A DNA stretch of 64,000 nucleotides from Pseudooceanicola pacificus (GTDB lineage: Bacteria; Pseudomonadota; Alphaproteobacteria; Rhodobacterales; Rhodobacteraceae). Below, piece by piece: positions 32,659 to 41,228 of this stretch. The notes under the pieces are model-generated. The model saw only the letters and a list, made by a program, of their open reading frames with translations. It did no database searches and had not been told where the DNA came from. The DNA lies in the NCBI RefSeq assembly GCF_009789075.1, contig NZ_WNXQ01000004.1, positions 186,001 through 250,000 on the forward strand, read 5' to 3'. Every line of letters begins with the position of its first letter. Position 1 is the stretch's first letter. Made by a program: the position numbers and the translations under genes.

Positions 32659-33396
32659 ATGTACTATGAATTCCGTTTCTACGCCGTCGCCCCCGGCCGC
32701 CTGCCCGACGAGATGGCGCTGGTGCGCAGCGTCGCGGTCGACGGCGCGCCGGACGGTGCGGCGCACAGCCTGTGGGATCGCTACGGCGTGCCGCGCCCGG
32801 TCGGGTCCTGGATCACGCTGACCGGGCGCAACCGGCCCGGGTTCCTCTACGTGGTGCCCTGGGACAGCCTCGATCAGCGCGACGCGCACCTGCCCCGGTT
32901 CTGGACCGATCCGCTCTGGTCCGCGCGGCGGGCCGAGCTGACGGGCGGGCACACGCTGGTCAACGATATCGAGACGACGATCTATACCGCACTGCCCGAA
33001 TGGGCCGCACTGCGCGACCCGGCCCCCGCGGCGCCGGTGCCGGGGGTGCACGAACTGCGGGTCTACGACCTGGACACCGGCACCCAGCCCGAGGCGCAGC
33101 GCGTGCTGGGCGCTGTCGATCTGCCCGCCGCCATGTCGCTGGGCGCCCGGGTCCTGGGCCTGTTCGGCATGGTGCTGGGCGCAGACCGCCCGCGCCTGGC
33201 GTGTCTGCTGGCCTGGCCGGACATCCGGACGCAGATGCAGGCCGCCGAGGCGCTGGACCGGCACCCGGATGTGGTGGCGCAGCGCGCGGCCGAGATCGCG
33301 GCGCGCGGCGGCGTCATCTACGACCGGATGGACCAGTACCTGTTGCAACCGATGGCATGGAACATGCCGCACACCAACCTGGGGGCCACGACATGA
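32659..33396 (+). CDS. NIPSNAP family protein (two-domain)
   Basis: 245 residues from MYYEFRFYAVAPGRLPDEM. Two NIPSNAP-like ferredoxin folds are visible, the second starting at VHELRVYDLDTGTQPE (about 130); each has a Tyr-rich first strand and a Trp-containing third strand (YVVPWDS, LLAWPD). The function of bacterial NIPSNAP proteins is unclear; they are common in monooxygenase clusters. The stop overlaps the ATG of a second NIPSNAP gene, so a heteromeric assembly is likely. Confidence 0.82.
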   Translation: MYYEFRFYAVAPGRLPDEMALVRSVAVDGAPDGAAHSLWDRYGVPRPVGSWITLTGRNRPGFLYVVPWDSLDQRDAHLPRFWTDPLWSARRAELTGGHTLVNDIETTIYTALPEWAALRDPAPAAPVPGVHELRVYDLDTGTQPEAQRVLGAVDLPAAMSLGARVLGLFGMVLGADRPRLACLLAWPDIRTQMQAAEALDRHPDVVAQRAAEIAARGGVIYDRMDQYLLQPMAWNMPHTNLGATT

Positions 33397-34136
33397 CCGC
33401 CGATCTCGCCCCGCCCGTCACCATCGATGCCTATTACGAGCTGCGGCTCTACGAGATGCTGCCGGGCCGCATGGACGGGTTCCTGCCGCTGATGGAGGAA
33501 ACGGCGATCCCGCAGTTCCGCCTGCATGGCATCCCGCGCCCTCTGGCCATCTGGCAAAGCCACACCGGCCCCATGGCCCCGCTCTATGCCTACCTGATCC
33601 CGTGGCGCTCGCTGGACGAGCGGATGCGCTGCTGGACCGCCTTCTACGGCGACCGGCTCTGGTCCGAGCGCACCGCCGCGAATTTCGCCGACGGCCCCCG
33701 GCTCAGACGGACGCATGTGCTGATCCTGCGGCCCGGGCCGGGCTGGGACGGGCTGGCCGATCCCGACCGCACCGGCCCGCAGGGCGGGGTGCACGAACTT
33801 GCGCTGCACGACCTCGACAACGACAATCCCGGGCTCGGGCACGCGGCGCTGACCGGGACCGACCTGCCCTACCTGCAGGCGCGGGGCGGGCACGTGCTGG
33901 GCAGTTTCGCCACCTGGTACGGATCGCGCATGAACCAGGCGGTCACCCTGACGGCCTGGCCCGACGCGGAAAGCTGGCGGGCGGCCACTGTCGCGCTGCA
34001 GAGCGATCCGGATGTCGCCCGGCGCCACGACGCCGGACGCCGGGCACGCGGCACGACGCTGCTGCGCGGCAGCGCGGTGCACCTGATGCGCCCCCTGCCG
34101 GGATGGGAGCCCGAGGCGAACCTCGGGCGGATCTGA
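33393..34136 (+). CDS. NIPSNAP family protein (two-domain)
   Basis: 247 residues, ATGA-coupled to the preceding paralogue. YYELRLYEMLPGRMDGFLPL begins the first domain and VHELALHDLDNDNPG (about 132) the second, with AYLIPWRSLDERM between. Same architecture as the neighbour but clearly diverged. No catalytic residues can be named. Convergent with the SnoaL-like gene, 9 bp apart. Confidence 0.82.
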   Translation: MTADLAPPVTIDAYYELRLYEMLPGRMDGFLPLMEETAIPQFRLHGIPRPLAIWQSHTGPMAPLYAYLIPWRSLDERMRCWTAFYGDRLWSERTAANFADGPRLRRTHVLILRPGPGWDGLADPDRTGPQGGVHELALHDLDNDNPGLGHAALTGTDLPYLQARGGHVLGSFATWYGSRMNQAVTLTAWPDAESWRAATVALQSDPDVARRHDAGRRARGTTLLRGSAVHLMRPLPGWEPEANLGRI

Positions 34137-34145
34137 CCCCGGCGC

Positions 34146-34616
34146 CTAATCCGGCAGGACGCGGACACTGGCACTGGCGATACGCCAGTCGCCCGCCACC
34201 CGGCGGAAGCCCCAGGTATAATGTCCCATCATCGCCACCCGGCCGGCGCCTTCGCGCCAGTCGGTGATCAGCGCACGGCTGATCCCGTGGGCCGTTTCGT
34301 CATCCGCCCCGGCGGTGATCACGATATCCGTCATCTGGTGCCGGAACCGCCGGTTGAAGCTGTCGATGATCGAGGACTGGATCATCTGGCGCAGCGCCTC
34401 GGGCCCGCGCTTGGTCTCCTGCGGCAGGCCCGACCCGCCCTGGCTGGCGGGTGGAGAGTTCTCGCGCGTCCAGCTTCCGTCTTCGGTGAAGAGCGCGACA
34501 AACCGGTCGAGCTCTCCGGCATCGGCGGCATGGGCGTAGCGCGCGATCAGGGTGCGCAGCGCGATGTCGTCCTCTGCCGGAACGCGCGGGCCGTCCAGGA
34601 TCCCGTCCCGCGTCAT
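34146..34616 (-). CDS. SnoaL/NTF2-like protein
   Basis: 156 residues from MTRDGILDGP; the start overlaps the SDR stop (ATGA). The cone-shaped NTF2 fold is shown by ALRTLIARYAHAADAGELD, FVALFTEDGSW, RRFRHQMTDIVIT and HYTWGFRRVAGDWRIASASV. Family members include ketosteroid isomerase, scytalone dehydratase, ring-hydroxylating dioxygenase small subunits and polyketide cyclases. Tyr, His and Asp residues in the pocket allow an isomerase or dehydratase role. Coupled to an SDR, it may act on the ketone that enzyme makes (inference). Confidence 0.83.
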   Translation of the reverse strand: MTRDGILDGPRVPAEDDIALRTLIARYAHAADAGELDRFVALFTEDGSWTRENSPPASQGGSGLPQETKRGPEALRQMIQSSIIDSFNRRFRHQMTDIVITAGADDETAHGISRALITDWREGAGRVAMMGHYTWGFRRVAGDWRIASASVRVLPD

Positions 34617-35440
34617 TCGGTATAGACGCCCTGCGACAGCAGGGTCTTGCTGGCATAGTCCCCGCCCTGCCCGCGCGTCAGGAAGCCGGCTGTCATACCG
34701 CCGTCGACCGGCACGATGGCCCCGCTCATGTAGCTGGCGGCATCGCTCATCAGCATCAGCGCCACGGCCCCGATCTCGTCCGACTGGGCCATCCGGCCCA
34801 ATGGCGTGCGGTCGAAGACCACGCGGTCGATGTACTTCTGGGGCATGTTGGCGCGCAGCAGCGGCGTGTCGACGAAACCCGGCATGATGGCGTTCACGCG
34901 GATGCCGTAGCGGCCCCACTCCAGCGCCAGCGACTTGGTCATGCCCGCGACCGCATGCTTGGACGACACATAGTGCAGCCGCCCCGGATGCCCGCCCAGC
35001 CCGTCGATCGAGCCGACATTGACGATGCTGCCGGCGCCCCGCGCGATCATGTGACGCGCGAATTCCCGTGCCGCCAGGAAGACCCCGTTCACGTTGATGT
35101 CGAGCACATCGTCCAGGTCAGCCACCGCCAGCGTCTCGGCCGGCGAGGTGCGCGAGATGCCCGCCGAGCTGAAGAGCCCGTGCACCGGGCCCAGGTCGGC
35201 CTCGACCGCGTCGGCGGTGCGGGCCATCGCGGCCTCGTCCCGCACATCGAGCGCATAGCCCTGCGCCGCGACGCCAAAGCCCTTCAGCTCTTCGACCGTC
35301 TTGTCGATATTGTCCTGGTTGATGTCCAGCACGGCGACCTTTGCGCCGTCCTTGGCCGCTGCCAGCGCGGCCGACCGGCCGATCCCCGACGCGCCGCCGG
35401 TGATGGCGATGACCCGGTCCTTCAATCCATAGTTCTGCAT
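34613..35440 (-). CDS. SDR family oxidoreductase
   Basis: 275 residues, MQNYGLKDRVIAITGGASGIG. Cofactor motif TGGASGIG, acidic VLDIN favouring NAD, FSSAGIS, Ser in VGSIDG and YVSSK. C-terminal extension of about 20 residues after VDGGMTAGF. First gene of a two-gene unit with the SnoaL-like protein, divergent from the DUF3237 gene across box E. Confidence 0.9.
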   Translation of the reverse strand: MQNYGLKDRVIAITGGASGIGRSAALAAAKDGAKVAVLDINQDNIDKTVEELKGFGVAAQGYALDVRDEAAMARTADAVEADLGPVHGLFSSAGISRTSPAETLAVADLDDVLDINVNGVFLAAREFARHMIARGAGSIVNVGSIDGLGGHPGRLHYVSSKHAVAGMTKSLALEWGRYGIRVNAIMPGFVDTPLLRANMPQKYIDRVVFDRTPLGRMAQSDEIGAVALMLMSDAASYMSGAIVPVDGGMTAGFLTRGQGGDYASKTLLSQGVYTE

Positions 35441-35509
35441 TCTCGGGCGTCCTTCCGCTGATGATCTGAGCCTTTGGCCAGGACGCTACGGCGATCCGGG
35501 TGCTTGCCC

Positions 35510-35529
35510 TGTCCCCGGCCTCGGGGACC
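35510..35529. promoter_or_regulatory. TGTCCCC-type regulon box E
   Basis: TGTCCCC-N6-GGGGACC, nearly perfect dyad, between the divergent SDR (start 35440) and DUF3237 (start 35586) genes. GATGAT (35551-35556) fits a -10 for the plus strand, 21 bp after the box; TAGCGT sits similarly on the minus strand. Confidence 0.65.
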
Positions 35530-35585
35530 CGGTGCGCGGCGGTCCGGGCGGATGATCGGCCAGGAGAATGCGGAGGAACACCATC

Positions 35586-36047
35586 ATGGCCCGGATCGAC
35601 ACGCGGCACCTGCTGACGATGCGCTGCGACGTGGACAGCACCAGCCACCTGGGCGCCGTGCCACAGGGATATGAGCGGCGGATCGTGACCGTCAGCGGCG
35701 GCACCTTCGAGGGGCACGACCTGCGCGGCCGCATCAGGCCCGGCGGCGGGGATTTCCTGACCATCCGGTCCGACGGGGCCTATCACCTGGACGTGCGGCT
35801 GGTGCTGGAAACCGACGGCGGAGAGCTGATCTACATGACCTATATCGGTCGCCGCAACGGCCCGCCCGAGGTCATGGCGCGCTACAAGCGGAACGAGGCG
35901 GTCGGCGCGGACGAGGATTATTTCCGTACCATCGTCCAGTTCGAGACCGCCGCCCCGCGCCTGCTCCGGCTGAACGACCTGCTGGCCGTCGGCACCGGCA
36001 GCCGTACCGCCCAAGGGCCGATCTACGAGATATTCGAGGTGCTCTGA
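35586..36047 (+). CDS. DUF3237 family protein
   Basis: 153 residues from MARIDTRH with GGAGGAA ten bases upstream. The family pattern shows in RRIVTVSGGTFEGHDLRG, GGGDFLTIRSDGAYHLDVR and LIYMTYIGRR. DUF3237 (UPF0311) proteins are small beta-barrels of unknown activity that recur in catabolic clusters with SDR and flavoprotein genes. It shares the divergent promoter region with the SDR-SnoaL unit and is convergent with the maleylacetate-reductase-like gene (4 bp apart). Confidence 0.85.
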   Translation: MARIDTRHLLTMRCDVDSTSHLGAVPQGYERRIVTVSGGTFEGHDLRGRIRPGGGDFLTIRSDGAYHLDVRLVLETDGGELIYMTYIGRRNGPPEVMARYKRNEAVGADEDYFRTIVQFETAAPRLLRLNDLLAVGTGSRTAQGPIYEIFEVL

Positions 36048-36051
36048 CCCC

Positions 36052-37194
36052 TCAGGCCGCCGCGCGCAGCACCGCCAGCACCGACGCGGCGTCGGGAAAG
36101 GCCCGCCCGCCGGTCTGCAGTTCGGGCGCGGTCATGACCTCCCGCGCGGCGGCCTCCAGCGCCGAGGTATCGGCCCCGGCGGCGCCAAGCGTCGCGGGCA
36201 GGCCCAGGTCCTGCGCCAGCGCGGCCACGGCATCGCCCAGCGATCCGCCCGGCGCGCCCATGGCATCGGCCAGCGGCGCGTGCAAGGCGGCGGCCTCGGC
36301 CCCGGTATGGCGCAGCACATGCGGCAGCAGGATGGCCGAGACGACGCCCTGCGGCAGCCCGCTGTCGCGGATCACCGGCCGCCCGATGGCATGGCTGGGC
36401 CCGTGCGGCACGCCCATGGCCGCCCCCCGGATCGCCAGCCACGCGCCAAGCTGGCAGGCCTGCCGCGCCTCCAGATCCGTGCGGTCGCGCCGGACGGCAC
36501 GCAGCCCCGCGGTCAGCAGGCGCAGCCCCTGCAGCGCATCGGCATCGGCCAGCGGCATCGCCCCGGCCGAGGCGCACCATGTCTCGATCGCGTGATCCAC
36601 CGCGCGCAGCCCCGAGGCGAACCACAGCGCGTCGGGCGTTTCCAGCGTCGCCGTCGGGTCGAGGCAGACGATATCCGCCGCCAGGTCGCTGTGCCGCACG
36701 ATCTGCCGCCCGCCGCCCGGCAGGGCAAAGCCGGCGGCGGGGGTGTATTCCGCCCCCGAAAGCGTTGTCGGGACCGAGATCATGTAGGGCCGCGGAGAGG
36801 CGGTGGTGGTCGAGGTCTCGAGCCGCGGCAGGTCGTCCTGCCCGGCGACGTTGTTGGTCAGCAGGATGCGGGCGGCCTTGGCGGCCTCGGCCACCGAGCC
36901 GCCGCCGACGGCGACCATCGCCTCGGTCCCCTTGTGACGCAGGGCGGTGGCGATGCGCAGCACGTCGGCGGCGGGGGCATCGCGGCGGATGTCCATCAGC
37001 CGGTCGGTGCAGCCATCGCCTAGGATCGCGCTGCAGCGTCCACCCGCCGCCCCCTCGCCCGCGACCGAGGCGGCCGAGACCAGCACGGTCTGCCGGGCCC
37101 AGAGCTCGCTCAGCGCGCGGGGCAGCATCTCTTCCAGCGGATCGCCGTAAAGGACGATCTGGCGTTGCGGGGGACTGTATCGCCCTTTGAACAT
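36052..37194 (-). CDS. iron-containing alcohol dehydrogenase/maleylacetate reductase-like
   Basis: 380 residues. NAD-binding GGGSVAEAAKAA (about 98-109) and SVPTTLSGAEYTP belong to the Fe-ADH superfamily. The metal segment that usually reads G-x-D-A-x-x-H-A-x-E is GLRAVDHAIE, so the first ligand Asp is Arg; HGPSHAIG retains two His. Maleylacetate reductases, which need no metal, have similar replacements, so reduction of a 4-oxo-2-enoate or related ketone is plausible. Last gene of the liv-P450 operon, which is unusual company for it. Confidence 0.8.
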   Translation of the reverse strand: MFKGRYSPPQRQIVLYGDPLEEMLPRALSELWARQTVLVSAASVAGEGAAGGRCSAILGDGCTDRLMDIRRDAPAADVLRIATALRHKGTEAMVAVGGGSVAEAAKAARILLTNNVAGQDDLPRLETSTTTASPRPYMISVPTTLSGAEYTPAAGFALPGGGRQIVRHSDLAADIVCLDPTATLETPDALWFASGLRAVDHAIETWCASAGAMPLADADALQGLRLLTAGLRAVRRDRTDLEARQACQLGAWLAIRGAAMGVPHGPSHAIGRPVIRDSGLPQGVVSAILLPHVLRHTGAEAAALHAPLADAMGAPGGSLGDAVAALAQDLGLPATLGAAGADTSALEAAAREVMTAPELQTGGRAFPDAASVLAVLRAAA

Positions 37195-37221
37195 CGGGTA
37201 CTCCGTCGGGTGTCGGTTGGG

Positions 37222-38490
37222 TCAGCCCTGCGGCCTGACGCGCAGCCCGGTCGGGGCGCGAAAGGCAAAGGCGGGGTGGAAAGTCATCGGCCCCGGCGCG
37301 GCCAGCCGCATGGCGGGGAATGCGGCGGTCAGCTCTTCCAGCATGACCCGCACCTCCAGCCGCGCGAGAGACGCGCCCAGGCAGACGTGGATGCCATTGC
37401 CGAACGTCAGGTGCCTGCGCCCGTTGCGCCGGTCCAGGCGGAAGGCATCGGGGTCGTCGAAGACCTCGGGATCGCGGTTGGCGGCGGCAAAACTGACGAC
37501 GATCTGCGAACCGGCAGGGATGTCGATCCCGCCAGGTTTCACGTCGCGCAGCACCCGCCGGCGCCAGTTGGCCACCGCGCCGTACATCCGCAATCCTTCC
37601 TCGACCGCCGCCGGGATCAGCGCGGGATCCGCCACCAGCGCCTGCCAGAGGCCGGGCTCCGACAGGAGCGCGTGAACCGTGCTGGTCGACTGGCTGGTCG
37701 TCGTCTCGTGCCCGGCGAAGAGCAGCCCGAAGGTGGCCGAATTGATCTCGTTCATCGTCAGGCGGCTGTCGTCGCCATCGCGCAGCTGCAGCAGGGCGCT
37801 GATGAAATCGTCGCCCGGGCGGTCGACGCGGGCCTGCACCAGCGCCACCACGTAGTGCCAGAATTCCAGCAGGTTGCGCGCGGCGGCCATCTGGGCCGCG
37901 GCCCCGGTTCTGGAAAAGCCGAGCATCAGCCGGTCGGTGGCCCAGCCCTTGACCCGCGCGGCATCGGCGTCGGGAATGTCGAGCAGGCGAAAGATCACCC
38001 GCGCGGGCAGTTCCCAGGTCATCGCGCGCAGCAGGTCGACCTCTGCCTGGCCGCAGATTCCGTCGATTGCGGCGCGGGCCAGCCTGCGCACCTCGGGCTC
38101 CAACGCCATCAGGCGGTGCATGTTCATCGCCTGCGCGGCGTAGGTGCGGATCCGCGTATGCCGGGGCGGGTCGCAGTTGACCTGGATGCCCTCAAGCGCA
38201 TAGCCGCCCCCGGACAGGAGGTCGAGCGCCTCGGGCGGCAGCGGGGTGATCGGTGTGTTGGCGTTGCCGGCCGAAAAGGTCGCGGGGTCCTGCAGGATCG
38301 ACAGGACGTCGGCATGCCGGGTGACGACCCAGGCGTCGATCGCGGGGGCGTAGAACACCGGCTCGGTCGCCCGGGCCCTGCCCAGCACCTCGTGCATGCG
38401 CAGGCTGTCGAACGGGTCCCAGTCGTGACCGATGCTGCCCGCCGGGCATTCCGCTGGCGGCAGGTCCCAGACCCTGGCGAGATCGCTCAT
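37222..38490 (-). CDS. cytochrome P450
   Basis: 422 residues. Heme loop FGNGIHVCLGASLARLE with Cys370, I-helix LLFAGHETTTSQ near 235 and ExxR in EEGLRMYGAV. It differs from the tandem CYP199-like pair and is closer to soluble P450s of the hydroxylase type with an AGHETT helix. It has no ferredoxin gene of its own and may share the one at 29.7 kb. It follows the periplasmic binding protein gene in the liv operon, so its substrate is likely the imported compound (inference). Confidence 0.88.
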   Translation of the reverse strand: MSDLARVWDLPPAECPAGSIGHDWDPFDSLRMHEVLGRARATEPVFYAPAIDAWVVTRHADVLSILQDPATFSAGNANTPITPLPPEALDLLSGGGYALEGIQVNCDPPRHTRIRTYAAQAMNMHRLMALEPEVRRLARAAIDGICGQAEVDLLRAMTWELPARVIFRLLDIPDADAARVKGWATDRLMLGFSRTGAAAQMAAARNLLEFWHYVVALVQARVDRPGDDFISALLQLRDGDDSRLTMNEINSATFGLLFAGHETTTSQSTSTVHALLSEPGLWQALVADPALIPAAVEEGLRMYGAVANWRRRVLRDVKPGGIDIPAGSQIVVSFAAANRDPEVFDDPDAFRLDRRNGRRHLTFGNGIHVCLGASLARLEVRVMLEELTAAFPAMRLAAPGPMTFHPAFAFRAPTGLRVRPQG

Positions 38491-38517
38491 GACGTGATGC
38501 CTCCTGCGCGGCAGAGG

Positions 38518-38545
38518 ATGCGCGCCCGCCGGGGCGGACGCGCAT
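38518..38545 (-). repeat. intergenic hairpin after the ABC binding-protein gene
   Basis: ATGCGCGCCCGCC (38518-38530) pairs with GGCGGACGCGCAT (38533-38545) with one mismatch. There is no T run. It probably protects the abundant binding-protein mRNA and lowers downstream P450 expression. Confidence 0.5.
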
Positions 38546-38560
38546 GGGACAGTGTCCGGA

Positions 38561-39694
38561 TCATTCCGGCGCGAGCATCAGGTCGCCATCCTTCACCACC
38601 AGGATTGCGGCGCCGTAATGCGGGTCGAAGTCGTCGTCGTCCATTGTCCAGGTTCCGTTGCCCAGGATGGTCGGCACGTCGCGCAGACCGGCCAGCGCCT
38701 CGCGCACCTTCGCGCGCGTGGGCTCCGGCCCGGCCCGCTTGATGGCTTCGACCGCCAGGTCGGCCAGCGCATAGCCCATGGCCGCCCAGTTGTCCGGCAA
38801 CTCGCCATAGGCCTCTTGATATGCGGTGACGAAGTCTGCGTTGCCCTCTGTCTCGGCCTTCAGGAAATAGTCCGCGATCACGATAGAGCCCTCGGCCGCG
38901 CCGCCGGCAGTGTCGATGAAGGCGGGCGTGGCAAAGGACGACGGGCCGACCAGCGGCACGTTCATCGGCAGGCCCGCCTGACGCAGCTGAACAACCACGT
39001 TGCCGCCGACCTCGGCCGGGGCGGCGACGAAGAAGGCGTCGATGTCCGAGCTGGCCAGACGGGTCGCGATCGCCAGGAAGTCGGTGTCCGACGACAGGAT
39101 CCCGTCCTCGGACACGACGTCCACATCGGTGCCGTCGAGCCCCTTGATGAAGGCGTTCTTCTGGCTGACGAAGCCATCGTTCGACCGGTCGAAGATCACC
39201 GCGACCTTCTTGATGTCGGTCTTGCCTGCCACATAGGCGGACAGCTCGCCCAGCATGTCGTCGCCGACCTGCTGCACCTTGAACGACCACGGCCCGGCCT
39301 CGACGATGCCGCGCGACGAGCCGATGCCGAACAACGCGACCTTTTGCTCGTTCGCGACCGGCGCGCCGGCCGTACCTTCCAGGCTGGTGGTCGGCCCGAG
39401 GATGATCAGCAGGTCGTCATTCTGTGCCAGCCGGCTGACCAGCGTGATGGTCTGGCCCTTGTCGCTGGCCGAGTCTCCTTCGACCACCTCCAGCGTGACG
39501 TCACCCAGCTCGCCGCTTTCGTTGGCGTGCTGGATGGCCAGTTTCATGGCGTTCTGGATCGGCACCCCGCCAAAGGCGTAGGTGCCGGTCAGCGCGTTGA
39601 TGACGCCGACCTTGTAGGTTTCGGCCTGGGACATGGTGGCCCCGGCCAGAAGGATCGCCACCGAGGCGAACTTGAGGGTCTTGAGGGGTTTCAT
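38561..39694 (-). CDS. ABC transporter substrate-binding protein (LivK/Peripla_BP_6 type)
   Basis: 377 residues with a signal peptide cleaved near MSQA-ET. Mature start YKVGVINALTGTYAFGGVPI and GPTTSLEGTAGAPVANEQKV are typical of branched-chain amino acid receptors, many of which in fact bind aromatic or alicyclic acids. In operon after livHMGF and followed by P450 and maleylacetate-reductase-like genes, so an aromatic or cyclic acid is more likely than leucine. GGGAGG lies just before the ATG. Confidence 0.92.
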   Translation of the reverse strand: MKPLKTLKFASVAILLAGATMSQAETYKVGVINALTGTYAFGGVPIQNAMKLAIQHANESGELGDVTLEVVEGDSASDKGQTITLVSRLAQNDDLLIILGPTTSLEGTAGAPVANEQKVALFGIGSSRGIVEAGPWSFKVQQVGDDMLGELSAYVAGKTDIKKVAVIFDRSNDGFVSQKNAFIKGLDGTDVDVVSEDGILSSDTDFLAIATRLASSDIDAFFVAAPAEVGGNVVVQLRQAGLPMNVPLVGPSSFATPAFIDTAGGAAEGSIVIADYFLKAETEGNADFVTAYQEAYGELPDNWAAMGYALADLAVEAIKRAGPEPTRAKVREALAGLRDVPTILGNGTWTMDDDDFDPHYGAAILVVKDGDLMLAPE

Positions 39695-39755
39695 TCTTTC
39701 CTCCCTTTTGTCCGGATTTCGCGTGGTTCGCCGGTGTCCGGTTGAACCGATTGCA

Positions 39756-40469
39756 TCAGACCGGGTCTTCGGCCCGGCCCAGGTAATGGTCGACGACCAG
39801 CGGATCGTGGGCGAGATCGGCCGCCACGCCCCGCATCACGACGCGCCCCTGTTCCAGGATCGCCGCGTGCCGCGCCGTCTCGAGCGCCAGTTTCGCGTTC
39901 TGTTCGATCAGCAGGATGGTCAGCCCCTCGCGGTTCAGGCGCAGGAGGGCGTCAAAGACCTCGCGCACAATGACCGGGGCCAGGCCCAGGCTCGGCTCGT
40001 CCAGCACCAGGATACGGGGGGCGCCCATCAACGCCCGGCCGATGGCCAGCATCTGCTGCTGCCCGCCCGAAAGCGACCCGGCCAGCTGGTTCCGCCGCTC
40101 GGCAAGCACTGGGAACAGGTCGTGCACGTGGTCCAGTTCGGACCCGCCCCGCCCGCTGCTGGCGATGCGGCCGAGCTCGAGGTTTTCGCGCACGGTCAGC
40201 GGCGCGATGACCTGACGCCCCTCGGGCACCTGGATCAGCCCGGCCCTGGCGATCCGGTGCGCGGGCATGCCCAGCAGGTTCTGCCCCTCGAAGGTCGCCT
40301 GTCCGGCCTGGGCCGGGACGATCCCGCTGAGGGTGTTCAGCAGGGTGGACTTGCCCGCGCCATTTGGTCCGATCAGAGCAAAGATCTCGCCCTGGCCCAC
40401 GGTCAGCGACACGTCCTGCAAGGCGCGGATCCCGCTGTAGGAAACGTTCAGGCCCGAGACATCCAGCAT
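39756..40469 (-). CDS. livF: ABC transporter ATP-binding protein LivF
   Basis: 237 residues. Walker A GPNGAGKST, Q-loop QVPEGRQVI, signature SLSGGQQQM and Walker B ILVLDEPSLGLAP are intact. It pairs with LivG, encoded 3 bp upstream, as the heterodimeric ATPase of the importer. Confidence 0.95.
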   Translation of the reverse strand: MLDVSGLNVSYSGIRALQDVSLTVGQGEIFALIGPNGAGKSTLLNTLSGIVPAQAGQATFEGQNLLGMPAHRIARAGLIQVPEGRQVIAPLTVRENLELGRIASSGRGGSELDHVHDLFPVLAERRNQLAGSLSGGQQQMLAIGRALMGAPRILVLDEPSLGLAPVIVREVFDALLRLNREGLTILLIEQNAKLALETARHAAILEQGRVVMRGVAADLAHDPLVVDHYLGRAEDPV

Positions 40470-40472
40470 GCT

Positions 40473-41228
40473 TCAGCTCCCGAGGTAGGATTCGATGACG
40501 CGTGGATCGTTGATCACGCTTTCCGCGTCGCCCTCGGCGATCAGCCGGCCCGAAGCCAGCACGCAGACATGATCGCAGAGCCGCCGCACGAACCGCATGT
40601 TGTGCTCGATCAGCAGGATGGCCACGCCGTCGTCGGCCACCTCGCGGAAGATGGCCGCCAGCTTGTAGGCCTCGGCGTCGTTCATGCCCGCGACCGGCTC
40701 GTCCAGCAGCAGCAGCCTGGGTTCCGTCGCCAGCGCGCGCATCATCTCGATCCGCCGCTGGTGGCCGTAGGACAGTGACCCGGCGGGCCAGTCGGCCATC
40801 GCGGTCATGCCGAACCTGTCCAGCAGCTCGTCCGTCCGTGCCAGCAGGGCGCGGCGTTCGCGAAAGGCCGAAGGCAGGCCCAGCAGGTTCGCCAGCGTCG
40901 AGGTCTTCTCGTGCAGGTGGAACCCGGCCAGCACGTTGTCGCGGACGCTGGCATCGCGCACCAGCCGGATGTTCTGGAAGGTCCGCGCGATGCCCATGCG
41001 CGACAGCTCCTGCGCCTCGCGGGTGCTCACGTCCTCGCCATCCAGCAGGACCTGCCCGCGCGACAGCTTCAGCAGGCCGGCGATCATGTTGACGACCGTG
41101 GTCTTGCCCGCGCCGTTCGGTCCGATCAGCCCGGTGATCCGGCCGCGTTCGGCGCTCATGTTCAGGCTGTCGACCGCCGGAAGGCCGCCGAAATCCCGGC
41201 CGACACCCTGTAGCGCCAGCATGCTCAT
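40473..41228 (-). CDS. livG: ABC transporter ATP-binding protein LivG
   Basis: 251 residues. Walker A GPNGAGKTT, the family-specific long insert before the signature, LSYGHQRR in the signature position and Walker B LLLLDEPVAGMN. The ATG overlaps the livM stop. Confidence 0.95.
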   Translation of the reverse strand: MSMLALQGVGRDFGGLPAVDSLNMSAERGRITGLIGPNGAGKTTVVNMIAGLLKLSRGQVLLDGEDVSTREAQELSRMGIARTFQNIRLVRDASVRDNVLAGFHLHEKTSTLANLLGLPSAFRERRALLARTDELLDRFGMTAMADWPAGSLSYGHQRRIEMMRALATEPRLLLLDEPVAGMNDAEAYKLAAIFREVADDGVAILLIEHNMRFVRRLCDHVCVLASGRLIAEGDAESVINDPRVIESYLGS

